Below, in pieces: positions 9,206 through 20,788 of a stretch of 64,000 bases of DNA. This DNA is from Melieria omissa. Taxonomy: Eukaryota > Arthropoda > Insecta > Diptera > Ulidiidae. The stretch lies in assembly GCA_963971225.1 (NCBI GenBank), contig OZ020267.1, positions 90,075,648 to 90,139,647 on the forward strand. Reading direction: 5' to 3'. Below the pieces are notes generated by a model. The model did no database searches and was not told the origin of the DNA. It saw nothing but the letters and a program-made list of their open reading frames with translations. Made by a program: the position numbers and the translations under genes. Position 1 is the first letter of the stretch, and the number at the start of each line of letters is the position of its first letter.

Positions 9206-9830
9206 GGTTTAAATTAATGAATTAATTTTTAAATTAACAATTTTAATTTATTTAAAAAAATTGATGAATTATTGTAGTATAGTAACATAATAAATAATTA
9301 AACAACCAACAAATGCTTTTTAGGTTTATACACAAGTCCTGATATCAGTAATCCATGAAGTTTCTATTAGGGCTGATTAATCATCTGAATAATCAGGACT
9401 GACAGAAACTCTGTTGAAGGCTGATATGAGGGAGCGAGACACCTTGATAATCACAAGGTATTCAAACCACAATGATAGAAGGTGCGAGCCAACAGCTGCC
9501 TATTAAATTTTTTGTCATAGTAGGTGCGAGCTAGACAGCTGTATATCTGTGCCAAATACCAAAACTTGTGTTCAAAGGTGATGCAAAATCACACGTATAC
9601 GTGAGTTTCGATCAGAATTTTCACACCGCTCTTCAGAAAATTATAGGAATTCTGGTAGAAATTTCGATCAGCACTACAGGTTAAATGATTAATCATATTA
9701 CCTATAGCAGAGGTGCCTATGCCCTATGCTCTCGTTGCTCATTTGTTTTTGCAAATCCTCTTCAGCATAGGCTGAGGAATCGAATTCCTCATTTGTTTTT
9801 GTAAATGATCTTCGGCATAGGCTGAGCATT
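9206..9830. other. Non-coding stretch with a two-copy direct repeat
   Basis: AT-rich, no coding signal seen. At 9735-9830 an approximately 48 bp unit (CTCATTTGTTTTTGCAAAT, then a TCTTC.GCATAGGCTGAG core) occurs twice in direct orientation with few differences. The segment 9480-9550 also contains GGTGCGAGC twice with an intervening AACAGCT/GACAGCT. Confidence 0.4.
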
Positions 9831-10031
9831 CTACACCTTTTCAAATGCGATTTCAGAAAGGGTAAAAGCAATTTCAGAAAACTGAAATTGAATTTACGCT
9901 TTCTGAAATTGCTTGACGCTTTCTGAAATTAAATTTATATTTCTGAAATTGTTTTTACGGTTTCTGGAATTGCTCTTACGGTTTCTGAAATTGTTTTTAC
10001 ACTTTCTGAAATCGAACTTGAAAAGGTGTAG
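9831..10031. mobile_element. Small inverted-repeat element with internal tandem repeat
   Basis: The ends are inverted repeats: CTACACCTTTTCAAATGCG at 9831 and the reverse complement of ..GAACTTGAAAAGGTGTAG at 10031, with about 28 of 33 bp matching. Between them are six or more imperfect copies of a 24-27 bp unit built on TTTCTGAAATTG (9890-10015). No coding capacity. Likely a MITE. The target duplication is not clear. Confidence 0.6.
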
Positions 10032-10505
10032 TATACGCACACAGCACTCCGCACGCATTCGCGGAAGTTATCTTCTAGCGAATGAATTTGCTTCAAAACG
10101 TGTGCGGCTGTCGATTGAGAAGAACTAGAAAAAATCGGTGTTTGTTTCTAATTTATACTTTCGAAGCATGCAAAATGAACGCGAATTGTAATGAGAAATT
10201 GGAAAATTATATTTTTTCACTTATAATTTTAAGGGTCAAGCGCAATGCACAATATGCTTTTAACTAATTCAGGGGAGCTTATAATATAATATGGAAAGGC
10301 ATTTTAAGACATGTCATGCAGGTTGCGTTGCTGATAAGATAGCGGAGGGTTCTACATTTATTTTATTAATATTATTAACTTATTAGAATGATCATGAAAA
10401 AAAGAAGATTATAATTGTTTTTTTTTTAATAACATTACAGAAAATGAAATTTTTTTCGGTGTACAAACTGAATTCCCTTTTTTTTGCATTTTTTTGGGCA
10501 ACTTT
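10032..10505. other. Unassigned sequence, left flank of element B
   Basis: AT-rich with poly-T runs (10421-10500). No gene recognised. Its last bases adjoin the 5' target-site duplication of element B (ACATGTATTGG at 10506-10516). The same flank should continue at 34682. Confidence 0.35.
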
Positions 10506-10891
10506 ACATGTATTGGGTGGGTGGTCTGCCGCCTGCTCTTCTCCACCATCCATCGGGTTCTTATACCGGTCGGTGGTCGGGAAGGACTAGAGCGGAAACT
10601 ATGACTAGACCTCCTCGTGGTGGCCACCGGTAACAGCCACTGCGGGTAGGGTCTTGTCTCTGCCCGTAGTGGCTGGCTAACTAGTCGATTCCCCTAAACT
10701 CCTATCTCCCCATTTTCTCTACCCTCATTCCCCTTCTCTCTCCCCTCCCCCCCTAATCCAAGGTGTCACGCGACCCGTGCCTATTGGATGGTTTGCAGCC
10801 AGGGGGTAATACCGGCTGTATTCTAACGGAGCCTCTCTGATACCTGCCCGCCTCAGAGAGTAACTTTGGGCTTACCGTGCTATTGGGGGCT

Positions 10892-12223
10892 ATGGCACGG
10901 CGGACCTTCCCTTCCCCTACACTCGTGGGACCAAGTATGGGTAAAAAAGTGAAAAAATGCAATGCACTAGCGGGTTCTTATACCACAACACAACTGGCGA
11001 GTCAGGCGGAGCACAATATCCATGACACTGACGCCCAGGTAGCTACTCCTCGGAGTATGAAGACGGCTAAACGTACGTTATCTGGTAAATTTGGCATAAA
11101 GGTTGGAAAATTTGGGCCAAAACCAGAAAGAACCGGACTGACGAAAGGACAGCAGAAGGAAAGTCGAGTGGAGGTGGGGTCTGCGGGTGTTTCGGCACCC
11201 AAAGACACTGAACCACAACCTTCGACAAGTACTGGACTGATGTCCGGAGAGACCCAAAGATTGGGGGAAGTCAGGAAGGCGACAGGACTAAGTGGCGCAG
11301 GTGTCAAGTGGTACCTGCGTTATCTTAGCGGGGGCTTTACACCCGAGCAGGCCAAGAAAAAAGCCTTGGGCAGCGCAGCATCTACAACTTCGACCGAAAC
11401 GAAGAAGAGGGGCGCGGTAGAAATCAGTCCTCAGGATGGCAACGTTGCCAAGAAGTCTAGGACTGGAGGACAGACGCGGACGGTACAGAAACCGAAACTG
11501 GGCGGCAGGAAGCCAGGGGGCAGTTATGCCAGCGCCGTGAAGGGCGTCAGACTGGCAATACTCCCAGCATCTTTCCCTGAAAACATACTCTCACGGGAGG
11601 ATCAGGGAAAGATTGAGGATGCTTTGGTAGCAGAAATGTGCAAGGGCTGGAAGACGAAACTCGAGGGCATACACTTTCGACCAGGTCTTATACTGGTCGA
11701 CTGTGTAGATGCAGACACAGCAGAGTGGCTGAAAGGCCTTGTCCCGGCGCTGCCTGGCTGGAAGGGGGTACTGTTAACCACGTGCGACGGGGACAATATA
11801 CCGGGCGTACACCTGTTAACGGTCTACCTTCCGAAGGCGGAATGCATGGCCAATAAGCAGATCCTCGATCTCCTTGTTGCCCAGAACGAAGGACTGCACA
11901 CGAACCTGTGGAGGGTCTTTAAATGCAGAGACGAGAAGCAGGGCAAGGTCCTGACGAACGGGCTTGACGACCGGTCGTTAGAGGCCATCAAAAAGTTCAA
12001 CTGCCTACTGCGGTACAGGTTTGGCACTGTACCGGTGCACTTGCACAAGCGCCGCGAGCCATCGAAAGCGGCCGACACACCAGCAGCCGATACTCCGGTG
12101 GGCGGCACAGCCGACATACCGAAGGAGGTGGCAAGCCTGGTGGAACAGGAGGCCGCTAGCAGTGAGGTCGTCGAGGAGATCACGAAGTTGAGGGGATCGA
12201 CTCGATTGACCTCTCGATGCTAA
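10892..12223 (+). CDS. ORF1 protein of element B (DUF4780-type)
   Basis: 443 codons from ATG 10892 (MARRTFPSPTLVGPSMGKK). The first 220 residues are low-complexity, Lys/Thr/Ser-rich and probably disordered. From about residue 205 (SYASAVKGVRLAILPASFPE) to 370 lies a folded domain with the pattern AEWLKGLVPALPGWKG and FKCRDEKQGKVLTNGLDD, which I recognise as the DUF4780-type domain in insect retroelement ORF1 proteins. A frameshift near 12180 cuts off an acidic C-terminus (ATDEEDSDRVTLSDLDKEG) that continues in another frame to a stop at 12322-12324. The ORF2 start at 12332 then follows at once. The expected role is RNA binding and particle assembly. No zinc knuckle is visible. Confidence 0.8.
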   Translation: MARRTFPSPTLVGPSMGKKVKKCNALAGSYTTTQLASQAEHNIHDTDAQVATPRSMKTAKRTLSGKFGIKVGKFGPKPERTGLTKGQQKESRVEVGSAGVSAPKDTEPQPSTSTGLMSGETQRLGEVRKATGLSGAGVKWYLRYLSGGFTPEQAKKKALGSAASTTSTETKKRGAVEISPQDGNVAKKSRTGGQTRTVQKPKLGGRKPGGSYASAVKGVRLAILPASFPENILSREDQGKIEDALVAEMCKGWKTKLEGIHFRPGLILVDCVDADTAEWLKGLVPALPGWKGVLLTTCDGDNIPGVHLLTVYLPKAECMANKQILDLLVAQNEGLHTNLWRVFKCRDEKQGKVLTNGLDDRSLEAIKKFNCLLRYRFGTVPVHLHKRREPSKAADTPAADTPVGGTADIPKEVASLVEQEAASSEVVEEITKLRGSTRLTSRC

Positions 12224-12331
12224 GCATGGCGACGGACGAGGAAGACTCGGACAGAGTCACCCTGTCAGACCTCGATAAAGAGGGCAGTCTGACAGAGGAC
12301 GAAAGCGGTGCCACTCCAACATAAGGCAGCG

Positions 12332-14703
12332 ATGACCAGCACTAGAGTTGCGCAGGTAAATCTGCACCATGCGAAGGCTGCGTCAGCCGTAATCAAGGGC
12401 AACCCTTAGGTCAAATCTGAATGTAGTGCTGGTCTAGGAACCCTGGGTATGCAGGGGCCAAATTAAAGGTTTGGCGGAGAAGAACATCCAGGTAATTTGG
12501 GACATTAGATGTAACAACCCAAGGGCCTGTTTGTTACTAACCAGTAGTTTGAATTACCTTTGTCTTTCAGAATTCCTCTCTAGGGATCTGGTAGCGGTGC
12601 AAATCCCGGTTAACCTAAACGGGACAGCGCGAGACATGGTGGTAGGAGAAGACCCTCAGGCCCCACCTGAGATAGTCTCTAGACTGGTAGAGTACTGCGA
12701 GCGGAAGAAGCTGCCACTTATACTAGGCTGCGATGCTAACGCGCACAGCGAAGCCTGGGGAAGCAGCGACACCAATCGAAGGGGTGAGTACCTTCTCGAT
12801 TATATAGCTAGCAATAAGCTTGACATTTTTAACGTGGGTAGTACACCAACGTTTGTAACCAGTGCGAGAGAGGAGGTCCTGGATATTACTCTAGGAAATA
12901 CTCTGAGCTCCGGCCTGGTTAGAAACTGGAGGGTGTCAAACGAACCTTCAATGTCGGACCATAAAATTATCAGGTTTGACATTGAGGGTACCACCTCAGT
13001 TAGGAAAATTCTAAGAAATCCCAGGAGAACAAACTGGGATAAATTCCAAGAAACCCTGAGTTTAAACTCCAACAGCTTTGGGATGGGGGACAATATCAGG
13101 AATACAGTGGAGTTAGAAACTGAAGTAGCGAGCTTCAATAGCACTATTATTGATGCATACGAAAGTAGCTGTCCGATCAGCAAAGTATATTCCTCTAGGG
13201 ATGTGCCCTGGTGGAACAAAGACCTCAATATACTGCGAAGTAAGGTTCGCAGGCTTTTCAACCGGTCCAAGCGTACCGGGGATTGGTCTGAATATAAAAG
13301 CGCATTAACCTTATATAATAAGGAAATAAGGGAAGCTAAGCGCAGAAGCTTTAGAAGCTTCTGCGAAAGCATGGAACAGACATCGGAGGCATCAAGACTC
13401 TATAGGGTCATGGCCAAAGGACACAGCCTGTCTTCCACGAGTCTCCGGAAAAGCAATGGGGAATTTACCGAGAGTGAGGAGGAGAAGGTAAAGCTACTTC
13501 TAGATACTCACTTTCCGGGCACTGTTGCTTGGAGGGACACGGAGCAAGCTGAGGTACTAGGTAGAATCTACAGAGGAGATTGGATAGTGGCAAAGGAAAT
13601 CTGTACGGAAGAAAGGTTAAGGTGGGCGGTTAGCACCTTTAAACTTCTTAAATCACCCGGACCCGACGGAATCTTCCCTGCCTTACTACAGAAGGGCATG
13701 GATCTTATCAAGGACCAGCTCCTGAAAATTTCTACAGCCAGTCTGGCGCTGGGTTATATACCAGAGGCCTGGAGGCGGGCAATAGTGGTATTCATTCCGA
13801 AGGTCGGGAAGAAGGATCCTCTTCACCCGAAATCCTTCAGACCAATTTGTCTGACCTCATTCGTACTGAAAGCTCTGGAGAAAGTTGTTGATAATTACGT
13901 ACGGACGACAGTCCTAATAGACAATCCGTTACACACAAGCCAGCATGCATACAGGGCAGGACGCTCCACTGAAACTGCACTGTATCAGCTGAAAGGTGAG
14001 ATACAGGAAAGTCTAGATGCGAAAGAGATGACACTATGTGCCTTTCTAGATGTGGAGGGGGCCTTCGACAACACCTCTCATGAAGCTATAGGTCATGCTC
14101 TAACCAGCAGGGGAATTAAAAATAACCTGAAAGGTTGGATCAACAGTATGCTTGCTACTAGGCAGGTGGAGCTACAAACTAGTGCAGGCGAGGTGGTAAT
14201 AGCCAGTACTACCAGAGGATGTCCACAAGGTGGGGTTTTATCCCCTCTTTTGTGGAGTTTTGTGGTTGATGAACTATTGCAAGTACTGTCTACCTCTGGT
14301 CTTACGGTCCAGGGGTATGCAGATGACATTATAATTCTATGCAGGGGAAAAATTGAAGATACCCTGCGGGATAGAATAACCCTAGGGTTAAGAGTAACTA
14401 AGAGGTGGTGTGCTAAGGTGGGGCTGAATATCAATCCAGCAAAAACCACCATAGTACCCTTTACAAGGAGATTACAAGAGACTTGATGCTCTTAGACCAA
14501 TCTCTTTGGATGAAATAAGAATAGAATTCCAGAAGAAGGTTAAATATCTAGGCGTAATACTAGATCAGAAACTACTCTGGAAAGGACATATTGAAGAAAC
14601 GATGCGGAAGGCCGTCAGAGTCTTCATGACCTGCAGATCCATAGCAGGTAAAAGATGGGGTTGCACTCCAAGAATACTGAGATGGATCTACACGGCGATC
14701 GTG
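12332..14703 (+). pseudogene. ORF2 of element B, first part: endonuclease and RT
   Basis: ATG 12332 opens STRVAQVNLHHAKAASAV. A frameshift follows, and then VVLV-stop-EPW at 12423-12446, where the catalytic QEPW has become TAG-EPW. The rest of the endonuclease is intact (LILGCDANAHSEAWGS, VLDITLGN, SMSDHKIIRFDI). RT has KSPGPDGIFPALLQKG, FRPICLTSFVLKALEKV, QHAYRAGRSTETAL, FLDVEGAFDN, CPQGGVLSPLLWS and VQGYADDIII. A second frameshift near 14480 precedes DEIRIEFQKKVKYLGV..LRWIYTAIVRP, where the BEL element interrupts the frame at 14709. Confidence 0.92.
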
Positions 14704-14708
14704 AGGCC

Positions 14709-14982
14709 TGTGGCGAACAGCAATTGGCAACGCCGATTGCAACCCTACGCTGCAGGAACGTGACAGCTGCCATGTCAAGTTCACGTTGGCAGCCTGCTTA
14801 CCATGGTTCCGGTTCGTTGGCGGCACTTTGATTCGAGGAAGCCGACGGAACGGAACCGCGGTAAGTTGGTCTGCCAAAAAATTATATTTGATCACTATTT
14901 TTATAATTGTTATTTTATAATAATTAAAATTTCAGAAATAAATACTTCCGGTATTAAAAAACGAAGTTCTGATTCCTCGACA
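14709..14982 (+). repeat. 5' LTR of the BEL/Pao element
   Basis: Starts TGTGGCGAACAGC and ends GATTCCTCGACA (TG..CA). It contains AATAAATAC at about 14939-14946 as a possible polyadenylation signal. The 20 bp after it (AATTTTTATTTCACGCC) should hold the primer-binding site, which I could not match to a tRNA. Confidence 0.93.
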
Positions 14983-15011
14983 AATTTTTATTTCACGCCT
15001 ACTCGCCAACT

Positions 15012-17130
15012 ATGGAGCGTACTCCACGCCGGAGCTCCCGCCGCCAGAACAACAACGATTTAGCTGCCACAGCCGTCGCAGCAGATGTGAAGGACCTTAA
15101 TGCCGTTCTGTGCCCGTTGCCGACACCATTGCCGGCGCAGCGGCCAGCAATTCCGCCGCCACCATGCACGCCGTTTCGTGCACCATCGCCGGTGCAACCG
15201 CCGCCAATTCCGCCGCCACCATGCATGCTGGTGCAAACGCCGTCCCGTGCTCCATCGCCGACTCGCTCGCCAACGCAGCCGCCACAATGCATGCTGGCGC
15301 CAACGCCGTCCCGTGCCACATCGCCGACTCGCTCGTCAGCCCAGCTGCCCCCAATTCCGCCGCCACCATGCATGCTGGTGCAAATGTCGTTTCGTGCCCC
15401 ATCGCCGCACGCTCATCAGGCCAGCTGTCTCCAACGTCGCCGCCACCATGCACGCCGTTTCGTGCACCATCGCCAGCCCAGCTGGTCTCAATACCGCCGC
15501 CAACGGAATCGTTGCTCCGCATGTCGGCCCAGTCGCCTCTAGCGCTGCCGCCGGTATATACGCCTGCCCAACGGCTTCCATGCGCACCAGCACAATCGCC
15601 GGCACTCATGTCAGCCCTATCGCCTCTGACACCATCGCCAACATCTTCGCTAGCCCCACCAGCCCGGCCGTCGCCACATACGTCAGCCCTTTCGTCGCCC
15701 CACACGTCACCCCCGTCGCCGACCCACACAGCACTCCAGCCACTGCCCCGTACAGTCCCACCGTCGCCAGTCCGTATACCAATACGTATCCTGGCCCGTA
15801 CATTAGTACAGCCACAACCGCCGCTTTGTACAGTAACGCAATCACCACGTCGTACAGTATCGCAGCCTCACCCTATGGTAGCACCACTGCTCGATACGAC
15901 AGCGCAGTCGCATCCCGTTACACAAGCGCCGCCACTGACACCAGTACAGTTGGCGTCGCTTCTCCGTATTTTTCCACTGCCGCCAGCGCAATCGCGGCGC
16001 AGTGTACAACCGTTACCGGTGCCCCCGCGTTTACCTACAAAGCCAACGTCAACGGCTACGCTTCCACACCTACGGTTGTCTCACTCGCACAACCGCAACC
16101 AACGTATGTGGGCACAGGTTCGGTGCAGCCAGGCAACGCTATTCAGCAGTCAATACTATCAACGCCAAGCATGTTCTATTCAAACACACCTGCGCAACCG
16201 TGCGCTAGCAATATATTTCCAAACGGCGCAATGACGCCGCGCAAATTACAGGATCTCCCTGAGTTTAGCGGCCAACCTGAAGATTGGCCCATGTTTTTTA
16301 CGGCGTTCGTGCAATCTACCGCCGCGTACGGCTACACCAACCTTGAAAACAACCAGCGGCTGCAGAAGTGTCTGAAAGGGGAGGCGAGGGACATGGTGAG
16401 GTGTTTGCTAATTCAGCCGGAAAACGTGAATGCCATCATTGAACAACTGCGCTTCCGCTGCGGCCGCCCGGAGCAATTGATTCGAAGCCAACTTGCGTCG
16501 GTAAAGGACATCGCACCGATCACCGATAACTCGCTGCAAAAAATCATTCCATTTGCCACAAAGGTGCAAAACCTCACCGCATTCTTGCAGGCCGCACATG
16601 GCCAGCAACACTTGCCCAACCCCACATTGCTAGAAGAGCTCATCGCTAAGCAACCAATGAGCAAGCGATTGGAATGGGCACGATTCGGAATGACGGTACA
16701 GCCCTATCCAACACTAGTAGAATTTAACACGTGGTTGACACAAGCAGCGAATCTGGTATGCGCCATCCAGGGTTTCGACAATCGCGAGCCAAATCGTCGC
16801 GTTGTGCTGCATGCAGCGACGAAGCCGTCGGAGCAGCCAGGAAGGTGTTATATTTGCGAAGGACAACACAAGGTTGCGGAGTGCCCGCGCCTCATCAAGG
16901 CATCCGTAGCTGATCGGTGGAGCGAGGTCAAACGCCGCCGCCTGTCCTTTTCGTGCCTAAATGCGGGCCACAGTACCCGTGACTGCCGCCGCCGCAAAAC
17001 ATACCCTGTAGAGGGGTGCGAAAGAGCGCACCGTAAGTTGCTCCACGACACTGAGAAACCGCCAACGCGCGCCACTACACAGGCTCCAACGACGCAACCA
17101 GCGCAACAACGTCAATCTGTGCTGAATTGC
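15012..17130 (+). pseudogene. Gag of the BEL/Pao element
   Basis: ATG 15012 opens MERTPRRSSRRQNNNDLAAT. The frame then shifts twice inside a repetitive Ala/Ser/Pro/Thr-rich region (about 15110-16200). From about 16230 the structured Gag reads NGAMTPRKLQDLPEFSGQPE and WPMFFTAFVQSTAAYGYTN, the DUF1759-type Gag of BEL elements. Zinc-knuckle-like motifs follow: CYICEGQHKVAECPRL and CLNAGHSTRDCRRRK, the latter lacking the first Cys-x2-Cys spacing. The long N-terminal low-complexity domain is unusual for the family. Confidence 0.85.
15130..15480 (+). repeat. Coding minisatellite in BEL gag
   Basis: Several imperfect copies of a unit centred on GCCGCCACCATGCATGCTGG and TCGTGCACCATCGCC, at roughly 45-65 bp spacing. 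In one frame the units read SAATMHAGANAVPCSIAD-like repeats. Length changes in this array probably caused the frame changes in Gag. Confidence 0.75.
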
Positions 17131-17778
17131 GCTAGTGGTGCAATTGAGGGCAAGCTGCTTTTCCGGATTCTGCCTGTGTGTGTCTACGGGCAAGGAAAGT
17201 GCATTGGAACATATGCCAGCATGCTGGTGCAGGAGTTGGGTTTGCGTGGCCAGAAGCGTGACCTCGACGTCCAGTGGTTCGGTGGTCAAGCAGCACGCAA
17301 GCCAGCAATTGCTGTGAACTTGGTCATCAGTGGTGCAAACAAGAAGAAGCATACGCTCAAAAACATCTATAGTGTCATAAACCTGAACTTGCCGTCACAG
17401 AGTTTGGGCGAGTTGGAGCTATCGAACATCGCTCGTCACAAACAACATCTACCTGTAGAGCCGTACAGTGGGGCCGTACCCAAGCTGCTCATAGGACTCG
17501 ACCACTGCCACTAGGGTCTGCCTTCTGAGATCCTGAGTCAAGGCAGTGGGCCGTACGCCGCAAGCATCGAACTTGGGTGGACCGTATTTGGACCAACTGC
17601 AAAGACGCCGCCAATTCCGTCGCTGTGTCTGTTCGTGAATGCAGCCACCGACGCAACAATCCATAATATGGTTGTCGAGTACTTCGAAACCGAAAACTTC
17701 GGAGTGAGGCCATAGCCACCAATCGAGTCTGCCGTCGACATACGCACTAAGGCCATCCTCCATTCAACCACACGCCGT
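17131..17778 (+). pseudogene. Protease region of the BEL/Pao element
   Basis: Continues in the Gag frame. LFRILPVCVYGQGKCIGTYASML aligns with the A17-type peptidase of BEL elements, but the catalytic D-S/T-G is not visible at the expected place (GKCIGTYAS stands where DSGS is usual). SGAVPKLLIGLDHCH is followed by TAG at 17512-17514. Then AASIELGWTVFGP is the family's GW.(I/V)(F)G motif. A second TAG lies at 17713-17715. Both stops are in the frame shared by Gag and RT. Confidence 0.7.
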
Positions 17779-18858
17779 GTGAATGGGAGGTTTGAGACGG
17801 GCCTATTGTGGAAACACGATAGCATCGAGATGCCAAGCAGCTACGAGATGGCACGCAAGCCTTTAATGAGCATCGAAAGGAAGATGAAGCGTGATGATGT
17901 GTTTGCCGCCGCCTATAAAAACATCATCGACTCATACATCGAGAAGCAGTATGCTCGTAAATTGCCACCTGAAGAAGCCGCCTTAGTAGGAAGCAAGACC
18001 TGGTACCTTCCACACTTTGCCGTAGTTAATCCAAACAAGCCAGCCAAGATTCGTCTTGTATTCGATGCCGCCGCTGAATTACAGGGTATCTCGTTGAACT
18101 CGCAGTTGCTGAAGGGGCCGCAAGATTACCGCCCACTGCCCGCTGTGCTGTTCCATTTCCGTGAAGGAGCCATCGCTGTGTGTGGTGACATCAAAGAAAT
18201 GTTCCACCAGATCTTGATACGCCACGAGGACAGGTGCGCCCAACGATTCCTCTGGCGCGATGGAGATGCCGCAAAGGAGCCAGACCTCTATGAGATGAGG
18301 GTGATGACGTTCGGAGCTGCAAGCTCCCCATGTACCGCCCAATATATAAAAATTTTGAACGCGTTGGAACATAACGACTGCGCCGGCCGGGCTGTGAAGG
18401 CAGTCCGCGATTGCCACTACGTCGACGACTTCGTGGACAGCTTCGACAGCCCAGAGCAGGCCATCAGCGTCTCGCAGCAGGTGCGCACAATCCCTTCCCG
18501 CGCTGGTTTCGAGTTGCACAACCTTACCTCGAACTCGCCAGATGTACTCAGTATGTTGAATGGTACGAGTGTGTCCATTCCCATTAATTGCAAGGAAGGC
18601 TTAGCGACGGAGAAAATCCTGGGAATGTTTTGGCAGCCAGCGGTGGACAGCTTCAAGTTTAAGCTGAGATTCCATGCCGTGGACAAGAATACTGTTTCTG
18701 CAGAAAAGCGCCCAACGAAGAGAGAGCTGCTCAACATCATCATGTCCATATTCGACCCGCTCGGATTCCTGAATCACATCACGATTGCCGCCAAGTTACT
18801 GATGCGTGAGGTGTGGCAAAAAAAGGTGGGCTGGGATGAGCTCCTGCCGACGATATAA
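17779..18858 (+). CDS. Reverse transcriptase of the BEL/Pao element
   Basis: 359 codons in the same frame as Gag. RT motifs in order: WYLPHFAVVNPNKPAKIRLVFDAA, LPAVLFHFREGAIAVCGDIKEMFHQI (first catalytic Asp), MRVMTFGAASSPCTAQY and CHYVDDFVDSF (YVDD, typical of BEL/Pao). The connection follows (MLNGTSVSIPINCKEG, IMSIFDPLGFLNHITIAAKLLM). It ends at a stop where the RNase H should begin, so RT itself is intact while the polyprotein is broken on both sides. Confidence 0.93.
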   Translation: MNGRFETGLLWKHDSIEMPSSYEMARKPLMSIERKMKRDDVFAAAYKNIIDSYIEKQYARKLPPEEAALVGSKTWYLPHFAVVNPNKPAKIRLVFDAAAELQGISLNSQLLKGPQDYRPLPAVLFHFREGAIAVCGDIKEMFHQILIRHEDRCAQRFLWRDGDAAKEPDLYEMRVMTFGAASSPCTAQYIKILNALEHNDCAGRAVKAVRDCHYVDDFVDSFDSPEQAISVSQQVRTIPSRAGFELHNLTSNSPDVLSMLNGTSVSIPINCKEGLATEKILGMFWQPAVDSFKFKLRFHAVDKNTVSAEKRPTKRELLNIIMSIFDPLGFLNHITIAAKLLMREVWQKKVGWDELLPTI

Positions 18859-18884
18859 ATGCGGCAAGGAACAGATGGCGACAG

Positions 18885-19650
18885 TTGTTGCCCATGGTAA
18901 CAGGCTTGGGAATTCCGAGATGGTACTTTCCGAATGGCGCCCCGCAACGGCTGCAACTCCATGTGTTTGTCGACGCCAATGAGGATGCATTCGCTGCCGC
19001 TGCGTACTGGCAAGCCGCCAATGCTGACGGTGAAGTTGGTGTCGCCTTTGTTTGCTCCAAGGCGAAATGTGCGCCAATAAAACCACTCACAGTTCCACGA
19101 TTAGAGCTCCAAGCAGCCGTACTAGGAACGCGTTTGTTGCAGACCATCATGGAGGAGCACTGACAGCTCGCTTTGACAGTAAGCGAGTAGCTACATCCTA
19201 TGGACGGACTCCAAAACTGTGCTGCGCTGGTTGGTGAGTGAGTACCGCCGCTACAAACCATTTGTGGCCCATCGTGTGGCCGAAATCCTTGCCGCCACTA
19301 AGCCTTCGAATTGGAGGTGGGTACCAACAGCCGAAAACGTCGCCGATGAAGCCACTAGGGCTAATTGCCAACCTGACTGCAGCTCCAATTCACGCAGGTT
19401 GAATGGACCTACGTTTCTACAAGCTGATGAGCAATATTGGCCAATTGCAGAGGAGATAAATGATCACCAGGTGGAGGAGGAAGAGTTACGCCCAAAGTTC
19501 GCATTGGTCATTACGAATCACAGATTTGTTGAGTTCAAGCGTTTTTCATCATTTATTAGACTCGTGAGAACAACTGCATGGGTCCAACGTTTTGTGAGTC
19601 AATGCCGCCGCCGCCTCCCCCTGGTCACGAGTACGGCCTCACGTCGTTAG
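18885..19650 (+). pseudogene. RNase H region of the BEL/Pao element
   Basis: Two frames: 18885-19163 (IPRWYFPNGAPQRLQLHVFVDANEDAFAAAAYW, with VDA as first Asp strand, and TVPRLELQAAVLGTRLL with the Glu) and 19219-19650 (LRWLVSEYRRYKPFVAHRVAEIL then WRWVPTAENVADEATR). A frameshift and a deletion lie between 19163 and 19219. The linker to integrase after about 19400 is partly readable. Confidence 0.85.
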
Positions 19651-19699
19651 AGGTCGATGCAGCAAAATGTCTTCTGTGTCGCCTAGCACAGGAGGAAGC

Positions 19700-20762
19700 A
19701 TTCCCGCTTGAGCTAAAATAAATCGAGGAGGGTCTCGGTGTGTCACGAACCAGTGACTTGTTCCAGTTTAACCCGTAAATAGATGAATGCGGACTCTTAC
19801 GCGTTCAAGGACGAATCGATGCTGCCAGCTGGTTGCCTATGACGACGAGGCGACCGATTATATTGCCGCCGAACCATGACCTGACGAGACTGGTGGTTGC
19901 CCATTACCACGGTAATTCGAAGCACCAGAACACTGAAGCTACCATCTGCGAAGTTCGCCGCCACTACTGGGTACTCCGCTTACGTCAGCTCTTGAGAAGT
20001 GTCATCGCTAATTGCCCTGTTTGCCGATTATACAAAGCCACTCCAGTTACGCCGATTATGGGACCGCTACCCTCTGACCGCCTTACGCCATTTGTAAGAG
20101 CCTTTACGTACACGGGGCTCGACTACTTCGGGCCAGTTGTCGTCACCGTTGGCCGCCGACAGGAAAGGTGTTGAATGACGGTTTAAATGCCAGCTGAACC
20201 CATCCGAAGGAGGCGTATGGGAACGCATGGTCCAGTGTGTAAAGCGGGTGCTGCGCCAAACCCTCAAGGAGGTCGCGCCGCGTGAGCACACATTTCAGTG
20301 TTTCCTCATCGAAGCCGAGAACGTGGTCAACTCTAGGCCGCTCACCAACTTGCCGATTGCAGCCGACGAGGAGGAGCCCCTCACACGTAACCACTTCCTG
20401 CTCGGGTCAGCTAACACGGCGCAAACACCGAGTGCCGACGTTGGGCCGGAGAAACTATGCGCCCTAAGGAAGCAATGGCGCGCCAGTTGCGTGACCGTTT
20501 TTGGAAGCGGTGGATCGCGGAGTACCTGCCAACTCTGACGCGCCGGGCAAAGTGGTGCCAAGTCTCGTCGCCGTTGAAGAAGGGCGATTTGGTGTTCGTG
20601 TGCGATGCGAGCATTCCCAGGCGACAGTGGTACCAAGGTGTCATCGAGCGTGTCTATCCAGGAGCGGACGGAACCATGAGGCAAGCTGATGTGCGAACGG
20701 CACGAGGTGTCATGCGACGAGCGGCGTCTAAATTAGCCGTTCTACAGTTGGAAGAGAAGTGA
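19700..20762 (+). pseudogene. Integrase and DUF5641 region of the BEL/Pao element
   Basis: 19833-20174 has the HH-CC zinc finger (VVAHYHGNSKHQNTEATICEV then CPVCRLYK) and GLDYFGPVVV with the first catalytic Asp. The middle of the core is deleted near 20175. Sequence resumes at SEGGVWERMVQCVKRVLRQTL, which holds the catalytic Glu, then NSRPLTNLP. The C-terminal DUF5641 is at 20457-20762 (QLRDRFWKRWIAEYLPTL, PLKKGDLVFVCDASIPRRQW). The second Asp is lost, so the integrase is dead. Confidence 0.87.
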
Positions 20763-20788
20763 ATCAGGATGTTTCACGGGGGGTGGGA

